A stretch of 64,000 bases of DNA, taken from assembly GCF_002899455.1 (NCBI RefSeq), contig NZ_PPFB01000001.1, positions 5,183,001-5,247,000 on the forward strand, read 5' to 3'. This DNA is from Streptomyces sp. DH-12. GTDB taxonomy: Bacteria > Actinomycetota > Actinomycetes > Streptomycetales > Streptomycetaceae. Under the pieces are notes generated by a model. The model saw nothing but the letters and a program-made list of their open reading frames with translations, made no database searches and was not told the DNA's origin. A program made the translations under genes and the position numbers. This document shows positions 33,429-41,672 of this stretch, piece after piece. Numbering within the stretch: the stretch's first letter is position 1; every line of letters begins with the position of its first letter.

Positions 33429-34890
33429 GGGCCAGCGCCCGCTTCATGATCTTGCCCATGTCGTTGCGGGGCAGCACGTCGAGGTGGCGGACGGCCCGGG
33501 GCCGCTTGTGCGGGGCGAGGCGCGCCGCCACATGGTCCGCCAGCTCCTCCAGGCCGGGCGGCGACTGCGGGTCGGCCGGCACCACCCACGCCACGATCTG
33601 CTCGCCCAGGTCGGCGTCCGGCTCCCCGGTGACGGCCGCCTCCTTCACCCCGGGGTGCTCCAGCAGAGCGTTCTCGATCTCGCCCGCGCCGATCTTGTAC
33701 CCGCCGCTCTTGATCAGGTCGGTGGCCTTGCGGCCGACGATGCGGACGTCGCCGCCGGGGGCGCGGACCGCCATGTCGCCGGTGCGGAACCAGCCGTCGG
33801 CGGTGAACGCCTCGGCGGTGGCGTCCGGACGGCCGAGGTACCCGGTGAAGAGGTTCGGCCCGCGCACCTGGATCTCGCCCACCGTCTCGCCGTCGTACGA
33901 CGTCACCGGGGTGCCGTCCTCCTCGACCAGTCGCAGCTCGACCCCGGGCAGGGGCACGCCCACCGAGCCGGGGCGGGACGCGGCGCCGACGCGGACGCTG
34001 GTGTTCATCAGCGTCTCCGTCATGCCGTACCGCTCGACGACCCGGGCCCCGGTCGCCGCCGTGATCCGCTCGTGGTCGTGCACCGGCAGCGCGGCCGACC
34101 CCGACACCAGCAGCCGCGCCCCGGACAGCGCCCGCGCCAGCTCCGGCTCGGCGGGCAGCGCCTCCGCGATGCGGTGGTACATCGTCGGCACGCCGAACAG
34201 CATGGTCGCGCCGTCGTTCAGCTCGCGGGCCACGCCCTCGGTGGTGAACCGGCCCAGGTGGCGCACCGAGCCGCCGCGGCGCAGCGGGCCGAGCGTGCCG
34301 AGGACCAGGCCGTGCACGTGGAACAGCGGCAGGCCGTGCACCAGCACGTCACCGTCGGTCCACCGCCAGGCGTCGGCGAGGGCGTCCAGCGTCGAGGCGA
34401 CCGAACGGCGGGGGAGGACCGCGCCCTTGGGCGGGCCGGTGGTGCCGGAGGTGTAGACGATCAGGGCGGGGTCCTCGGGATCCCGCTCCCGGTCGTCGGG
34501 CACGGAGCCCGGGCCGGCGCCGCGGTCCGGGTCCACGTCGACGCGGGGCAGGGCGGCCGGCGCGGCGGGCAGCGGGGTGCCGGGCGCGGTGAGGAGCACG
34601 TCGGGGGCGCTGTCGCCGAGGATGTGGCCCAGCTCCCGCTCGCCCGACTTCGGGTTGAGCGGGACCACCACCACCCCGGCGAGCAGGGCCGCCGTGACCG
34701 CGACCGCCGTCTCCAGGGCCGGCGTGGCCCACACGGCGGCCCGGCGCACCCCCTCGAGGTCTCCGGCCACCGCGCCGGCCGCGGCGGCGAGTTCCCCGTA
34801 CGTCAGTGAGCGCTCGCCGAAGCGCAGGGCGGGACGGCCGGCGAAGGGGCCGGCCGGGTCGTCGGTGAGGGCCGGGAAGAGAGAGGACAC
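33421..34890 (-). CDS. Malonyl-CoA synthetase-like acyl-CoA ligase
   Basis: 489 residues, an adenylate-forming enzyme. Motifs: A3 VYTSGTTGPPKGAVLPRRS near 144-162, GVPTMYHRI near 215, A5 VERYGMTETLMNT near 283, A7/A8 DGWFRTGDMA and GRKATDLIKSGGYKIGAGEIE near 380, and the catalytic Lys in NDMGKIMKR near the end. Length and motifs match MatB, which makes malonyl- or methylmalonyl-CoA from the free diacid. With the 8-base overlap to a carboxyltransferase, the pair probably supplies extender units or metabolises short diacids. The substrate is inferred from resemblance. Confidence 0.87.
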   Translation of the reverse strand: MSSLFPALTDDPAGPFAGRPALRFGERSLTYGELAAAAGAVAGDLEGVRRAAVWATPALETAVAVTAALLAGVVVVPLNPKSGERELGHILGDSAPDVLLTAPGTPLPAAPAALPRVDVDPDRGAGPGSVPDDRERDPEDPALIVYTSGTTGPPKGAVLPRRSVASTLDALADAWRWTDGDVLVHGLPLFHVHGLVLGTLGPLRRGGSVRHLGRFTTEGVARELNDGATMLFGVPTMYHRIAEALPAEPELARALSGARLLVSGSAALPVHDHERITAATGARVVERYGMTETLMNTSVRVGAASRPGSVGVPLPGVELRLVEEDGTPVTSYDGETVGEIQVRGPNLFTGYLGRPDATAEAFTADGWFRTGDMAVRAPGGDVRIVGRKATDLIKSGGYKIGAGEIENALLEHPGVKEAAVTGEPDADLGEQIVAWVVPADPQSPPGLEELADHVAARLAPHKRPRAVRHLDVLPRNDMGKIMKRALAHG

Positions 34891-35164
34891 GCGTCGTTCT
34901 CCTTGGGTCGCTGTCGTCGGACGGCCGCCGTGGCGCGGCCGGGGCCGGTGGGTGCCCGCTGCGTCCAGGGTGTCCTACCCTTCCTGGAGGCTGAGCGGAG
35001 CGGGGCCCGCTGCCGGGGCTCGTGCGCAGCCGGACGCCCCGGCCGGGTGCCGTCATCGCCGGCCGCGCCGCCGCCGGCACCGCCGTGACGGCGATCCCGC
35101 CGTACGGAGACGGAACTGTTAGCCTCTCGGTCGATCAGCCGTTCGAGCAAGGAGTGAGTCGCCC

Positions 35165-36037
35165 GTGCCCCGTATCGCGCTTGTGACCTGCGCGCCTCAG
35201 CCCGACGTGTCGGAGGACCGGGATCTCCCGGTGCTGGTGCGGGCGTTGAACGAGGCCGGGGCGGAGGCGTCCGCCGAGGTGTGGGACGACGGCCGCGTCG
35301 ACTGGGGCCGGTTCGACCTCGCCGTGATCCGCTCCACCTGGGACTACAGCTGGCGGGCGGCCGAGTTCACCGCGTGGGCGGAGCGGTGCGGCGCGCTGAC
35401 CCGGCTGGCCAATCCGGCGGACGTGGTGCGGTGGAACACCGACAAGCGCTACCTCGCGGACCTCGCCGGGGCCGGGGTGCCCGTGGTGGACACGCGGTAC
35501 CTGGCGCCCGGCGACGCCGTCGACCTCCCGGACGGCCACGAGTTCGTGGTCAAACCGGCCTCCGGGGCCGGCGCCCGGTTCGCCGCCCGCTACACCCCCG
35601 ACGAGCACGACACCGCCGTACGGCATGTGCGCCGCATGCACGACGAGGGGCTCACGGCGATGGTGCAGCCGTACGTGCGGGCCATCGACAGCGGCGGGGA
35701 GCGGGCGCTGCAGTTCTTCGGCGGGGCGCTGCTGCACGCCGGCAGGAAGGGTCCGGTACTGGCCCCCGGCACCCCCTACGACCAGCGGAAGACGGCCCAC
35801 CCCGGACTGACCGCCTGGACCCCCACGGCGGACGAGCTCGCCGTCGCGGACGCCGCGTTGTCCGCCGTTCCAGGGGCGCCCGAGCTGCTGTACGCGCGGG
35901 TCGACCTGGTGGACGGCGACGACGGGCGGCCCCGGGTGATGGAGCTGGAGCTGGTCGAGCCGAACCTGTTCCTGTGGCTGCACCCGGAGTCGCTGCCGGT
36001 CGTCGTGGAGCGGATCATCGAGGCGGCCGGCCGCTGA
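35165..36037 (+). CDS. ATP-grasp ligase-like protein
   Basis: 290 residues from a GTG with AAGGAG 10 bases upstream. It has an N-terminal domain (IALVTCAPQPDVSEDRDLPV, DLAVIRSTWDYSWR) and an ATP-grasp core: NTDKRYLADLAGAGVPVVDT, EFVVKPASGAGARFAARY near 122-140, VQPYVRAIDSGGERALQFFG near 165, and the metal-binding VMELELVEPNLFLWL near 258-272. Relatives belong to the RimK/glutathione-synthetase-like group that joins an acid to an amine. Substrates cannot be read from the sequence. It stands alone between a divergent acyl-CoA synthetase and the IclR gene. Confidence 0.85.
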   Translation: MPRIALVTCAPQPDVSEDRDLPVLVRALNEAGAEASAEVWDDGRVDWGRFDLAVIRSTWDYSWRAAEFTAWAERCGALTRLANPADVVRWNTDKRYLADLAGAGVPVVDTRYLAPGDAVDLPDGHEFVVKPASGAGARFAARYTPDEHDTAVRHVRRMHDEGLTAMVQPYVRAIDSGGERALQFFGGALLHAGRKGPVLAPGTPYDQRKTAHPGLTAWTPTADELAVADAALSAVPGAPELLYARVDLVDGDDGRPRVMELELVEPNLFLWLHPESLPVVVERIIEAAGR

Positions 36038-36370
36038 CGGCCGTCCGCTGGAGCAGCCCCCAGGGGAACTCGGCGACCCCTCGTGACGGTCGCCCGCCGC
36101 GTCCGGGGCGGTGAAGGCCGGCCCCCGCCGGGTGGGCGCCGAGCCCTCCGGCGGGCGGGCCGGGGCGAAGGCGCGGGCCGCGGAGCCGCTCGTGGGGCAG
36201 GGGCGGCGCGGCGGTCCGCGGGCGGCGGCGTACGCGGGTGACCGCGCGGTCTCCCGCGCCCCTGGAGGGCGTTGCCCGTCCGGACGGGCTGTCGCTAGCC
36301 TGTGTTCGTCATGCCGATCGTCTGTTGGTATTTCGAACGCAGGCGCCGAGACCGCTAGGAGGGGCCGGTC
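36038..36370. other. 333-base region upstream of the IclR gene, with promoter and operator-like box
   Basis: The first 230 bases hold no gene; open frames are low-complexity. The last 100 hold a promoter (-35 TTGCCC at 36272-36277, 18-bp spacer, -10 TAGCCT at 36296-36301) and the box TTTCGAACGCAG at 36331-36342, which recurs with one mismatch at 41572-41583 ahead of the sugar importer. Confidence 0.5.
36272..36342 (+). promoter_or_regulatory. Promoter and TTCGAA box of the IclR-SMP30 operon
   Basis: -35 TTGCCC (36272-36277), 18-bp spacer, -10 TAGCCT (36296-36301), expected start of transcription near 36308. The TTTCGAACGCAG box at 36331-36342 is downstream of it, where binding by the encoded IclR protein would block transcription. 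Prediction. Confidence 0.5.
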
Positions 36371-37144
36371 GTGGGACGACTCGTACCAGCCGTGACCCGG
36401 GCGCTCGACATACTCGAGCTCTTCCTCGACGGGGACGGCACGCTCTCCGCCCCCGACATCGTGCGCACGCTGCGACTGCCGCGCACCACCGTCCACGAGC
36501 TGGTCACCACGCTCGCCGCCCGCAAGTACCTCGTCCCGGTCGCCGGCCAGCCGGGCCGCTACCGGCTGGGCGTACGGCCCTACCAGCTCGGCGCCCGCTA
36601 CGCCGAGCACCTGGACCTGGCCGCCGAGGGACAGCAGGTCGCCCGGTCCGTCGCCGAGACCTGCGACGAGACCGTGCACGTGGCGATCCTGGAGGACACC
36701 GACGTCATCTACATCGCCAAGGTGGACTCCACCCACGCGGTGCGGATGGTGTCGGCGGCCGGCCGCCGGCTCCCCGCGCACTGCACCTCCGTCGGCAAGA
36801 TGCTGCTGGCCTCCCTTCCCGAGCCGGAACTGGCCGCGCGCTTCCCCGACGGCGCGGAGCTGGCCGCGATGACCCCGAACAGCATCACCGACCCGGCCGT
36901 CCTGCGCGAGGCCCTCGCGGACATCCGCACCCGTGGCGTGGCGGTGGAGAGCCGCGAATCCAACCCGGACGTCTCGTGCGTCGCCGCCCCGGTGCGCGAC
37001 CGCACCGGACAGGTGGTCGCCGCGCTGTCCATTTCCGTACCGATGATCCGCTGGAGCGACGAGCGCCGGGCCGAGCTGGAACAGCTCGCCGTGAAGGGCG
37101 CCGCCGAACTCTCCGAGCGACTGGGCCACAGGAGCATGGCATGA
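36371..37144 (+). CDS. IclR-family transcriptional regulator
   Basis: 257 residues. A winged helix-turn-helix is at the N-terminus (VTRALDILELFLDGDGTLSA, IVRTLRLPRTTVHELVTTLA, residues about 8-70) and an IclR effector-binding domain follows (VAETCDETVHVAILEDTDVI, RLPAHCTSVGKMLLA, CVAAPVRDRTGQVVAALSIS). It overlaps the SMP-30 lactonase gene by 4 bases (ATGA), so it almost certainly senses a compound of that pathway. A TTCGAA box shared by its own upstream region and the arabinofuranosidase importer at 41.5 kb suggests it controls both. The GTG at 36371 follows AGGAGG with a short gap. Confidence 0.9.
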   Translation: MGRLVPAVTRALDILELFLDGDGTLSAPDIVRTLRLPRTTVHELVTTLAARKYLVPVAGQPGRYRLGVRPYQLGARYAEHLDLAAEGQQVARSVAETCDETVHVAILEDTDVIYIAKVDSTHAVRMVSAAGRRLPAHCTSVGKMLLASLPEPELAARFPDGAELAAMTPNSITDPAVLREALADIRTRGVAVESRESNPDVSCVAAPVRDRTGQVVAALSISVPMIRWSDERRAELEQLAVKGAAELSERLGHRSMA

Positions 37145-37992
37145 CACACACGTTCGACGTCGCGGTCCGCGCGGAGGCGGAGCTGGGCGAGGGCCCCACC
37201 TGGGACCCGGCGGCCGGCCGGCTGCTGTGGCTCGACATCCTGGGCTCCCGCGTGCACACCTACGATCCCGCCACCGGCCGGCGCACCGTGCGCCGCACCG
37301 AGCAGCACGTGGGCGCGGTCAAGCCCCGCGCGGGCGGCGGCCTGGTGCTGAACCTGCGGGACGGCATCGGCCTGCTCGACCCCGACGACACCTTCCGCTG
37401 GCTGCACCGCGAGCCGGTCCCCGGCCGCCGGGGCAACGACGCCGCCGTCGCCCCCGACGGCAGCCTCCTCGCGGGCACCATGCGCTACGACGAGGCGCCC
37501 GGCGGCGGCACCCTGTCCCGGGTGACCGGCGACGGCACGGTCACCGTGCTCCTCGACGACGTGACGGTGAGCAACGGCACCGGCTGGAGCCCCGACGGCC
37601 GGCTGCTGTACTACATCGACACGCCCACCCGCCGCGTCGACGTGTGCGACGTCGCCGAGGACGGCACGTTCACGAACCGCCGTCCGCTCGCGGAGATCGA
37701 GGAGGGCGCCGGCTTCCCGGACGGCCTCACCGTGGACGCCGACGGCTGTGTCTGGGTGGCCCTGTGGGACGGGTCGGCGGTGCGCCGCTACACCCCGTCC
37801 GGCGCACTGGACCGGGTGATCGAGCTGCCCGTCCCGCGGGTCACGGCCTGCGCCTTCGGCGGCGTCGGGCTGACCGACCTCTACCTCACCACGGCCCGTG
37901 TCGGCCTGACCGCCCCGCACCCGCTCGCCGGGTCCCTGCTGGTGGTCCCGGGCGCGGGCCGGGGCGTCGCCCAGCCCGCCTTCGCGGGCTGA
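37141..37992 (+). CDS. SMP-30/gluconolactonase-family sugar lactonase
   Basis: 283 residues, a six-bladed beta-propeller. The metal ligands are visible: Glu in ELGEGPTWDP near residue 16, Asn in VSNGTGWSPDG near 145, and Asp in GFPDGLTVDADG near 195. Members open sugar acid lactones such as glucono-, galactono- or arabinono-lactone. Translation is coupled to the IclR regulator by an ATGA overlap. Given the nearby arabinofuranosidase cluster with the same operator-like motif, L-arabinono-lactone is a plausible substrate; this is inference. It converges on the FAD monooxygenase gene with a 12-base gap holding a hairpin. Confidence 0.9.
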   Translation: MTHTFDVAVRAEAELGEGPTWDPAAGRLLWLDILGSRVHTYDPATGRRTVRRTEQHVGAVKPRAGGGLVLNLRDGIGLLDPDDTFRWLHREPVPGRRGNDAAVAPDGSLLAGTMRYDEAPGGGTLSRVTGDGTVTVLLDDVTVSNGTGWSPDGRLLYYIDTPTRRVDVCDVAEDGTFTNRRPLAEIEEGAGFPDGLTVDADGCVWVALWDGSAVRRYTPSGALDRVIELPVPRVTACAFGGVGLTDLYLTTARVGLTAPHPLAGSLLVVPGAGRGVAQPAFAG

Positions 37993-38023
37993 GGCGGCCG
38001 GGTCTCACGACAGGCCGGCCGCC
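37993..38023. terminator. Bidirectional hairpin between SMP-30 and monooxygenase genes
   Basis: GGCGGCCGG (37993-38001) and CCGGCCGCC (38015-38023) form a perfect 9-bp stem with a 13-base loop across the convergent stops. Confidence 0.7.
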
Positions 38024-39396
38024 TTGCGCTCCTCGGCCGTCAGCGGCGGGGCCGTCAGGGCGGGCTTCAGCGGCCCCGCCAGCGCCGCCACGAGCATCCG
38101 CGGGGTCAGCAGCACCGCCGGGCCCCGCTCCAGCGAGGTCACGTCGGTGACGTGCCGCGCGACGCGCCCGTTCCCGGTGGCCGTGTGCATCAGCCGGCCG
38201 ACGTACGCGGCCAGCCACCGGTCCCGCACGGACGGGCCGTCGTGGGTCGGCCCCGGGTAGAACACGTCCTGGCCCAGGGCGAGGTCCCAGGCCGCGCCCA
38301 CCGGCCGGGCCACCGCGCGCTGCGCGCGGCGGGCCAGTCCCGGCGTCCCCCAGCCGTGCCGCCGCACCGTCGCGCGCAGCGCCGCCGCGCCGCGCGCCGC
38401 CACCGCCATGCCGTGGCCGTAGACGGGGTTGAACGCGGCGAGCGCGTCCCCGGCCACCACCAGGTTCTCCGGCCACGCCGTCATCCGCTCGTAGAGGAAA
38501 CGGCGGTTGGAGGTGGCCCGGGTGAGTGCCACCTCCGTCTGCGGGACCGCCTCGCCGAGCAGGTCGGCGATCACCGGGTGCCGCAGCTCCTCGCGGGCGA
38601 AACGCTCGAAGTCGGCCGCCCGGGCGGTGGGTTCGCCGCCCCGCGTGCCGAACAGGGTGACCAGCCAGCGCCCGTCCTCCACGGGCAGCAGCACGCCGCC
38701 GCGGCCCGGTCCCCCCGCCCGCGGGTCCTGCTGCACGTTGACGACCGGGAAGCCGTCCCGGGCCGCCTCCGGGGCGAGGTAGAGACGGCTCGCGTACACC
38801 AGCCCGGTGTCGACCTCCCGGCACTCGGGAGCGGGCAGCCCGGCGTCGGCCAGCCACCGGGCGGTGCGGGAACCGCGCCCCGTGGCGTCCACCACCAGAC
38901 CGGCCCGCAGCGTGCGCTCGGCGCCGTCGTCCGTCCGGATCCGGACGCCGGTGACGGCGGTGCGGGCGCCGTCGAGCGCGAGGACCTCGGTCCGGTCGAG
39001 CAGCTCGATCCGCCGGTCGCCGAGCACCTGGGCCCGCAGGGTCGCCTCCAGCAGGTCACGGGTGCACAGCAGCATGTGGTGGGACTCGTCCCAGCGCCGG
39101 TACCAGCCGTGCGGTGACAGCACCACCATGTTCGTGGTGACCGGCTGGCGGTGGGCCCCCGCCGCCCGCAGCCGCTCGGTGACGCCCGGCACGAGTTCCT
39201 CCAGGGCGCGCGCCCCGCCCGACCACAGCTGGTGCGCGTGCCGTGCCTGCGGGACGCCGCGCCGCGGCTCGGGACCGGCGGGCAGCGCGTCGCGCTCCAC
39301 CACGGTGACCCGGGCGAACGGGGCCAGGGCCCGCGCGGCGAGCAGCCCGGCGACGGATCCGCCGAGCACGACGGCGGTGGCGGGACGTCCGCTCAT
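38005..39396 (-). CDS. FAD-dependent monooxygenase
   Basis: 463 residues. FAD motif VVLGGSVAGLLAARALA near residue 9, a conserved GVPQARHAHQLWSGG near 46, the DG-like LVVDATGRGSRTARWLA near 160, and the second FAD motif VVAGDALAAFNPVYGHGMAVA near 295. HAHQLW and NPVYGHGM are typical of the squalene-epoxidase/geranylgeranyl-reductase-like branch of class A flavoprotein monooxygenases in actinomycetes. No signal peptide. It is last in a leftward block with the MAB_1171c-type membrane protein (121-base gap) and an ImmA-type protease; a small-molecule tailoring role is likely but the substrate is unknown. Confidence 0.85.
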   Translation of the reverse strand: MSGRPATAVVLGGSVAGLLAARALAPFARVTVVERDALPAGPEPRRGVPQARHAHQLWSGGARALEELVPGVTERLRAAGAHRQPVTTNMVVLSPHGWYRRWDESHHMLLCTRDLLEATLRAQVLGDRRIELLDRTEVLALDGARTAVTGVRIRTDDGAERTLRAGLVVDATGRGSRTARWLADAGLPAPECREVDTGLVYASRLYLAPEAARDGFPVVNVQQDPRAGGPGRGGVLLPVEDGRWLVTLFGTRGGEPTARAADFERFAREELRHPVIADLLGEAVPQTEVALTRATSNRRFLYERMTAWPENLVVAGDALAAFNPVYGHGMAVAARGAAALRATVRRHGWGTPGLARRAQRAVARPVGAAWDLALGQDVFYPGPTHDGPSVRDRWLAAYVGRLMHTATGNGRVARHVTDVTSLERGPAVLLTPRMLVAALAGPLKPALTAPPLTAEERKAAGLS

Positions 39397-39517
39397 GGAC
39401 GGACGTCTTCTCTCTGGGACGGCGGGCACGCTCTTCGTTCTCCTGACCTGTCGTGGGTTCTCGGTGAGGGGGCTTCCCCCGGCCCGCGCCCGCCGTCCGG
39501 CGGGGCGGTCGCGGTGG

Positions 39518-40786
39518 TCACCGGGCCGGTTCCCCGCGCCCGGGGGACGCGCCGCGGGAGACGGTCGCCGGGGGGTCCGCCGCGAGGGCGGCGGCCCGTG
39601 CGCGGACCGCCTCCACGGTGTGGGGGCGGCGCAGCTCCCGGGAGACGGCGCCGATCTCCCGCAGCAGGTCGGTGGTGTCGGGGTCCTGGGTGCCCTCCTC
39701 GTCCGGCGCACGGCGCCTGGCCTCGACGGCCTCCAGGATCGACACGGCGTTCGCCAGCGCCCCGGCACGCTCCGGCGGGAACCCGAGACCGAGCGCGGCC
39801 TCGCGCGTCCGGTCACGCCGTTCCTCGTCGATGTGCCGGGCCAGCAGGAGCAGTTCGTCGCGGATGAAGGTCTCCCGGCGGATCAGGCGCAGCTCCGGGG
39901 TGGCGCGCAGCAGGAACGGCACACCCCTGCCGTTGGCCGAGCGCATCAGCAGGTACAGCGGCCGCAGCCGGTGGAGGGCGAGCCGGACGTGCCAGCGCTC
40001 GTGCAGGTACTGGCCGGCGTGCGGGAGGATGAAGCCCACCGCGATCAGGATGGCCGACAGGCAGGCGACGGGGGGCGCCAGGTCGGTGCTGAGCCAGTCC
40101 AGGTCGTTCCCGGTCCAGCGGGCGGCGACGGCGGTGAGCTTGGCGGCGTCGAAGACCAGGTTCAGCGCGTAGCCGACGCCCAGGAACTTCAGGCCCCACC
40201 GCAGCCAGGCGTCCAGTCCCTCGGTCTGCACCCAGTTCCACAGCAGCCGGCAGGTGATGAGGACGGCGACGGTGTGCGCGAGCAGGTAGAGCACGATCTG
40301 CTCGCGCATGAACGGCGTGGTGGCGTAGTACGTGTCCAGGTCCCGCAGCCGCTCCACGGACGCGTCCGCGAGGAAGAACAGCACCCACAGGGCGACGATC
40401 ACCCCGGAGTAGAGGGAGATCACCCAGCGCATCGCCCGCCGGGTGGCGGCGGAGCGGTCCGACAGCCCGTTGCGCCAGGCGATGATCAGCAGCAGGCAGG
40501 AGGCGCAGAACGCGGTGAGGAGGGAGTAGCACCACGGCGCCGAGATGTTCGGCACCCCCGTGACGCGGTTGACCCGGGCGATGGTGGTGGGCGCCACGAA
40601 GACGAAGACGGCGCAGGCGAGCAGGAGCAGCCCGCCCACCGCGCGCAGCAGCGGGTCCCGCCACAGACGGACGATGGTCGGCAGTTTGATGATCAGGGCC
40701 GCGGTGAGGACGCCCGTGGGGATCCAGAAGGAGATGTAGAGGTCGCCGAGGACGTCCGAGGGCGTGGCGGCGAGCGGGGCGTTCAC
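39518..40786 (-). CDS. MAB_1171c-family seven-helix membrane protein
   Basis: 422 residues from a GTG at 40786. About seven membrane helices lie between residues 15 and 265 (for example YISFWIPTGVLTAALIIKL, VGGLLLLACAVFVFVAP, VIVALWVLFFLA, ILIAVGFILPH), followed by a cytoplasmic tail of about 150 residues with the conserved LRPLYLLMRS and IRRETFIRDELLLLARHIDEE segments. This is the MAB_1171c/DUF6545 type, called a putative transporter but without demonstrated transport. Its GTG overlaps the stop of the ImmA-type protease by 4 bases (GTGA), so the two are made together. In other actinomycetes the pair recurs, often with an XRE regulator or biosynthetic gene (recollection). A membrane sensor coupled to a cytoplasmic protease is a reasonable hypothesis. 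Confidence 0.82.
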   Translation of the reverse strand: MNAPLAATPSDVLGDLYISFWIPTGVLTAALIIKLPTIVRLWRDPLLRAVGGLLLLACAVFVFVAPTTIARVNRVTGVPNISAPWCYSLLTAFCASCLLLIIAWRNGLSDRSAATRRAMRWVISLYSGVIVALWVLFFLADASVERLRDLDTYYATTPFMREQIVLYLLAHTVAVLITCRLLWNWVQTEGLDAWLRWGLKFLGVGYALNLVFDAAKLTAVAARWTGNDLDWLSTDLAPPVACLSAILIAVGFILPHAGQYLHERWHVRLALHRLRPLYLLMRSANGRGVPFLLRATPELRLIRRETFIRDELLLLARHIDEERRDRTREAALGLGFPPERAGALANAVSILEAVEARRRAPDEEGTQDPDTTDLLREIGAVSRELRRPHTVEAVRARAAALAADPPATVSRGASPGRGEPAR

Positions 40787-41376
40787 CGGTGGGTCCCTCG
40801 CCGTCCGCGGTAGCCCAGGGCCCGCTGCAGCGGACCGGCGTCGGTCTCCCGGCCGTCCAGGAGGGAGCGCACGGCGGCGGCCATCCGGTGCCCGAACTCG
40901 TCGGCCTCGGCCTCGTCGGCCGCGCGGGAGCCGTCGCGGGCGGCCATGGCGAGCGCGGCGTCCCAGTCCGGTGTGCCGTCCGTCAGGACCCGCTGGGCCG
41001 TCACCGGGGCGTGGTGCCGGTGCCCGGCGTGCATGTGCCACAACTCGTGTCCGAGGATGACCAGTTGCTGCATGGCCTCCGCTCGCTCCTCCACGATGAC
41101 CAGGTCGAAGTCCTGGAACTCCACCCACAGGCCGGTCACTTCGATCTCGTCGGGGAAGCGTTCGAAGCGCAGGACCACGGGCCGTCCTCCGCGCCGCGAG
41201 CTCATCTCCTCGCACAGCACCCGGCACACCGCCCGGACGTCCGTGAGGGGACCGGGCCGTGCGCGGAGCGCGGTGGCGAGATCGCCGGCCAGGCGGCGCA
41301 GGGCGGCGCGGGTGCGGGACCGCCGCAGCGCCGAGGCGAGCCGTACGGCCCGCGTCCGTGCGCCCGCGCCATCCAT
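40783..41376 (-). CDS. ImmA/IrrE-family metallopeptidase-like protein
   Basis: 197 residues. After an Arg-rich helical N-terminus (1-45), a peptidase-like domain carries GHELWHMHAGH with the zinc motif HELWH at 110-114 and an acidic third-ligand helix (DEAEADEFGHRMA, about 155-167). ImmA/IrrE proteases usually cleave an XRE-type repressor. No XRE gene is next to it, so its target is either elsewhere or is not a repressor. The start at 41376 has GAGAGGA just upstream; an ATG at 41406 is less well placed. It is the first gene of the block and overlaps the membrane protein gene by 4 bases. Confidence 0.83.
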   Translation of the reverse strand: MDGAGARTRAVRLASALRRSRTRAALRRLAGDLATALRARPGPLTDVRAVCRVLCEEMSSRRGGRPVVLRFERFPDEIEVTGLWVEFQDFDLVIVEERAEAMQQLVILGHELWHMHAGHRHHAPVTAQRVLTDGTPDWDAALAMAARDGSRAADEAEADEFGHRMAAAVRSLLDGRETDAGPLQRALGYRGRRGTHR

Positions 41377-41512
41377 CAGGTCCTCTCGCCCGTGCGACCG
41401 CCGCACCCCAGGCTGTTCGAGCCTACGCGGCCGGACGTGTCCGCGTCACGTGATCCGGTGTCCGCCGCACGGCCGGGACGGCCGTGCGCGGCGACGAGTT
41501 CTGTCCGGGGCA

Positions 41513-41583
41513 TTGACGCGGTCCCGCCCGGCACCTACGGTCCCGTTCGAAGTTACGGGCGTCATTCGAAATCTCGAACGCAG
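41513..41583 (+). promoter_or_regulatory. Promoter and TTCGAA operator boxes of the sugar importer operon
   Basis: -35 TTGACG (41513-41518), exact 17-bp spacer, -10 TACGGT (41536-41541), start of transcription expected near 41548. TTCGAA-type boxes overlap and follow the start: GTTCGAA at 41545-41551, ATTCGAAAT at 41564-41572, and TCTCGAACGCAG at 41572-41583. The last matches the box upstream of the IclR gene. Position over the start fits repression. Confidence 0.65.
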
Positions 41584-41654
41584 TGGCATTCCGCACACTG
41601 CGGCATCTCGACCACAGCGGCACCTCGACCACAGCGACACCTCGGACACTCGAT
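41570..41654 (+). repeat. Five tandem 17-bp repeats in the importer operon leader
   Basis: Units at 41570-41586, 41587-41603, 41604-41620, 41621-41637 and 41638-41654. The two best (third and fourth) differ at only two positions, sharing ACCACAGCG. The outer ones match at roughly 11-13 of 17 positions. The array lies between the transcription start and the first codon of the binding-protein gene, and its first unit overlaps the last TTCGAA-type box. Confidence 0.75.
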
Positions 41655-41672
41655 GAGCAGATGGGGCAGGGA

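Noticed and set aside
41583..41672. Coding of the 17-bp repeats as an N-terminal extension of the binding protein
   Set aside because: The Tat signal starts at the ATG near 41673 and nothing before it looks like protein; the repeats are more likely leader RNA.
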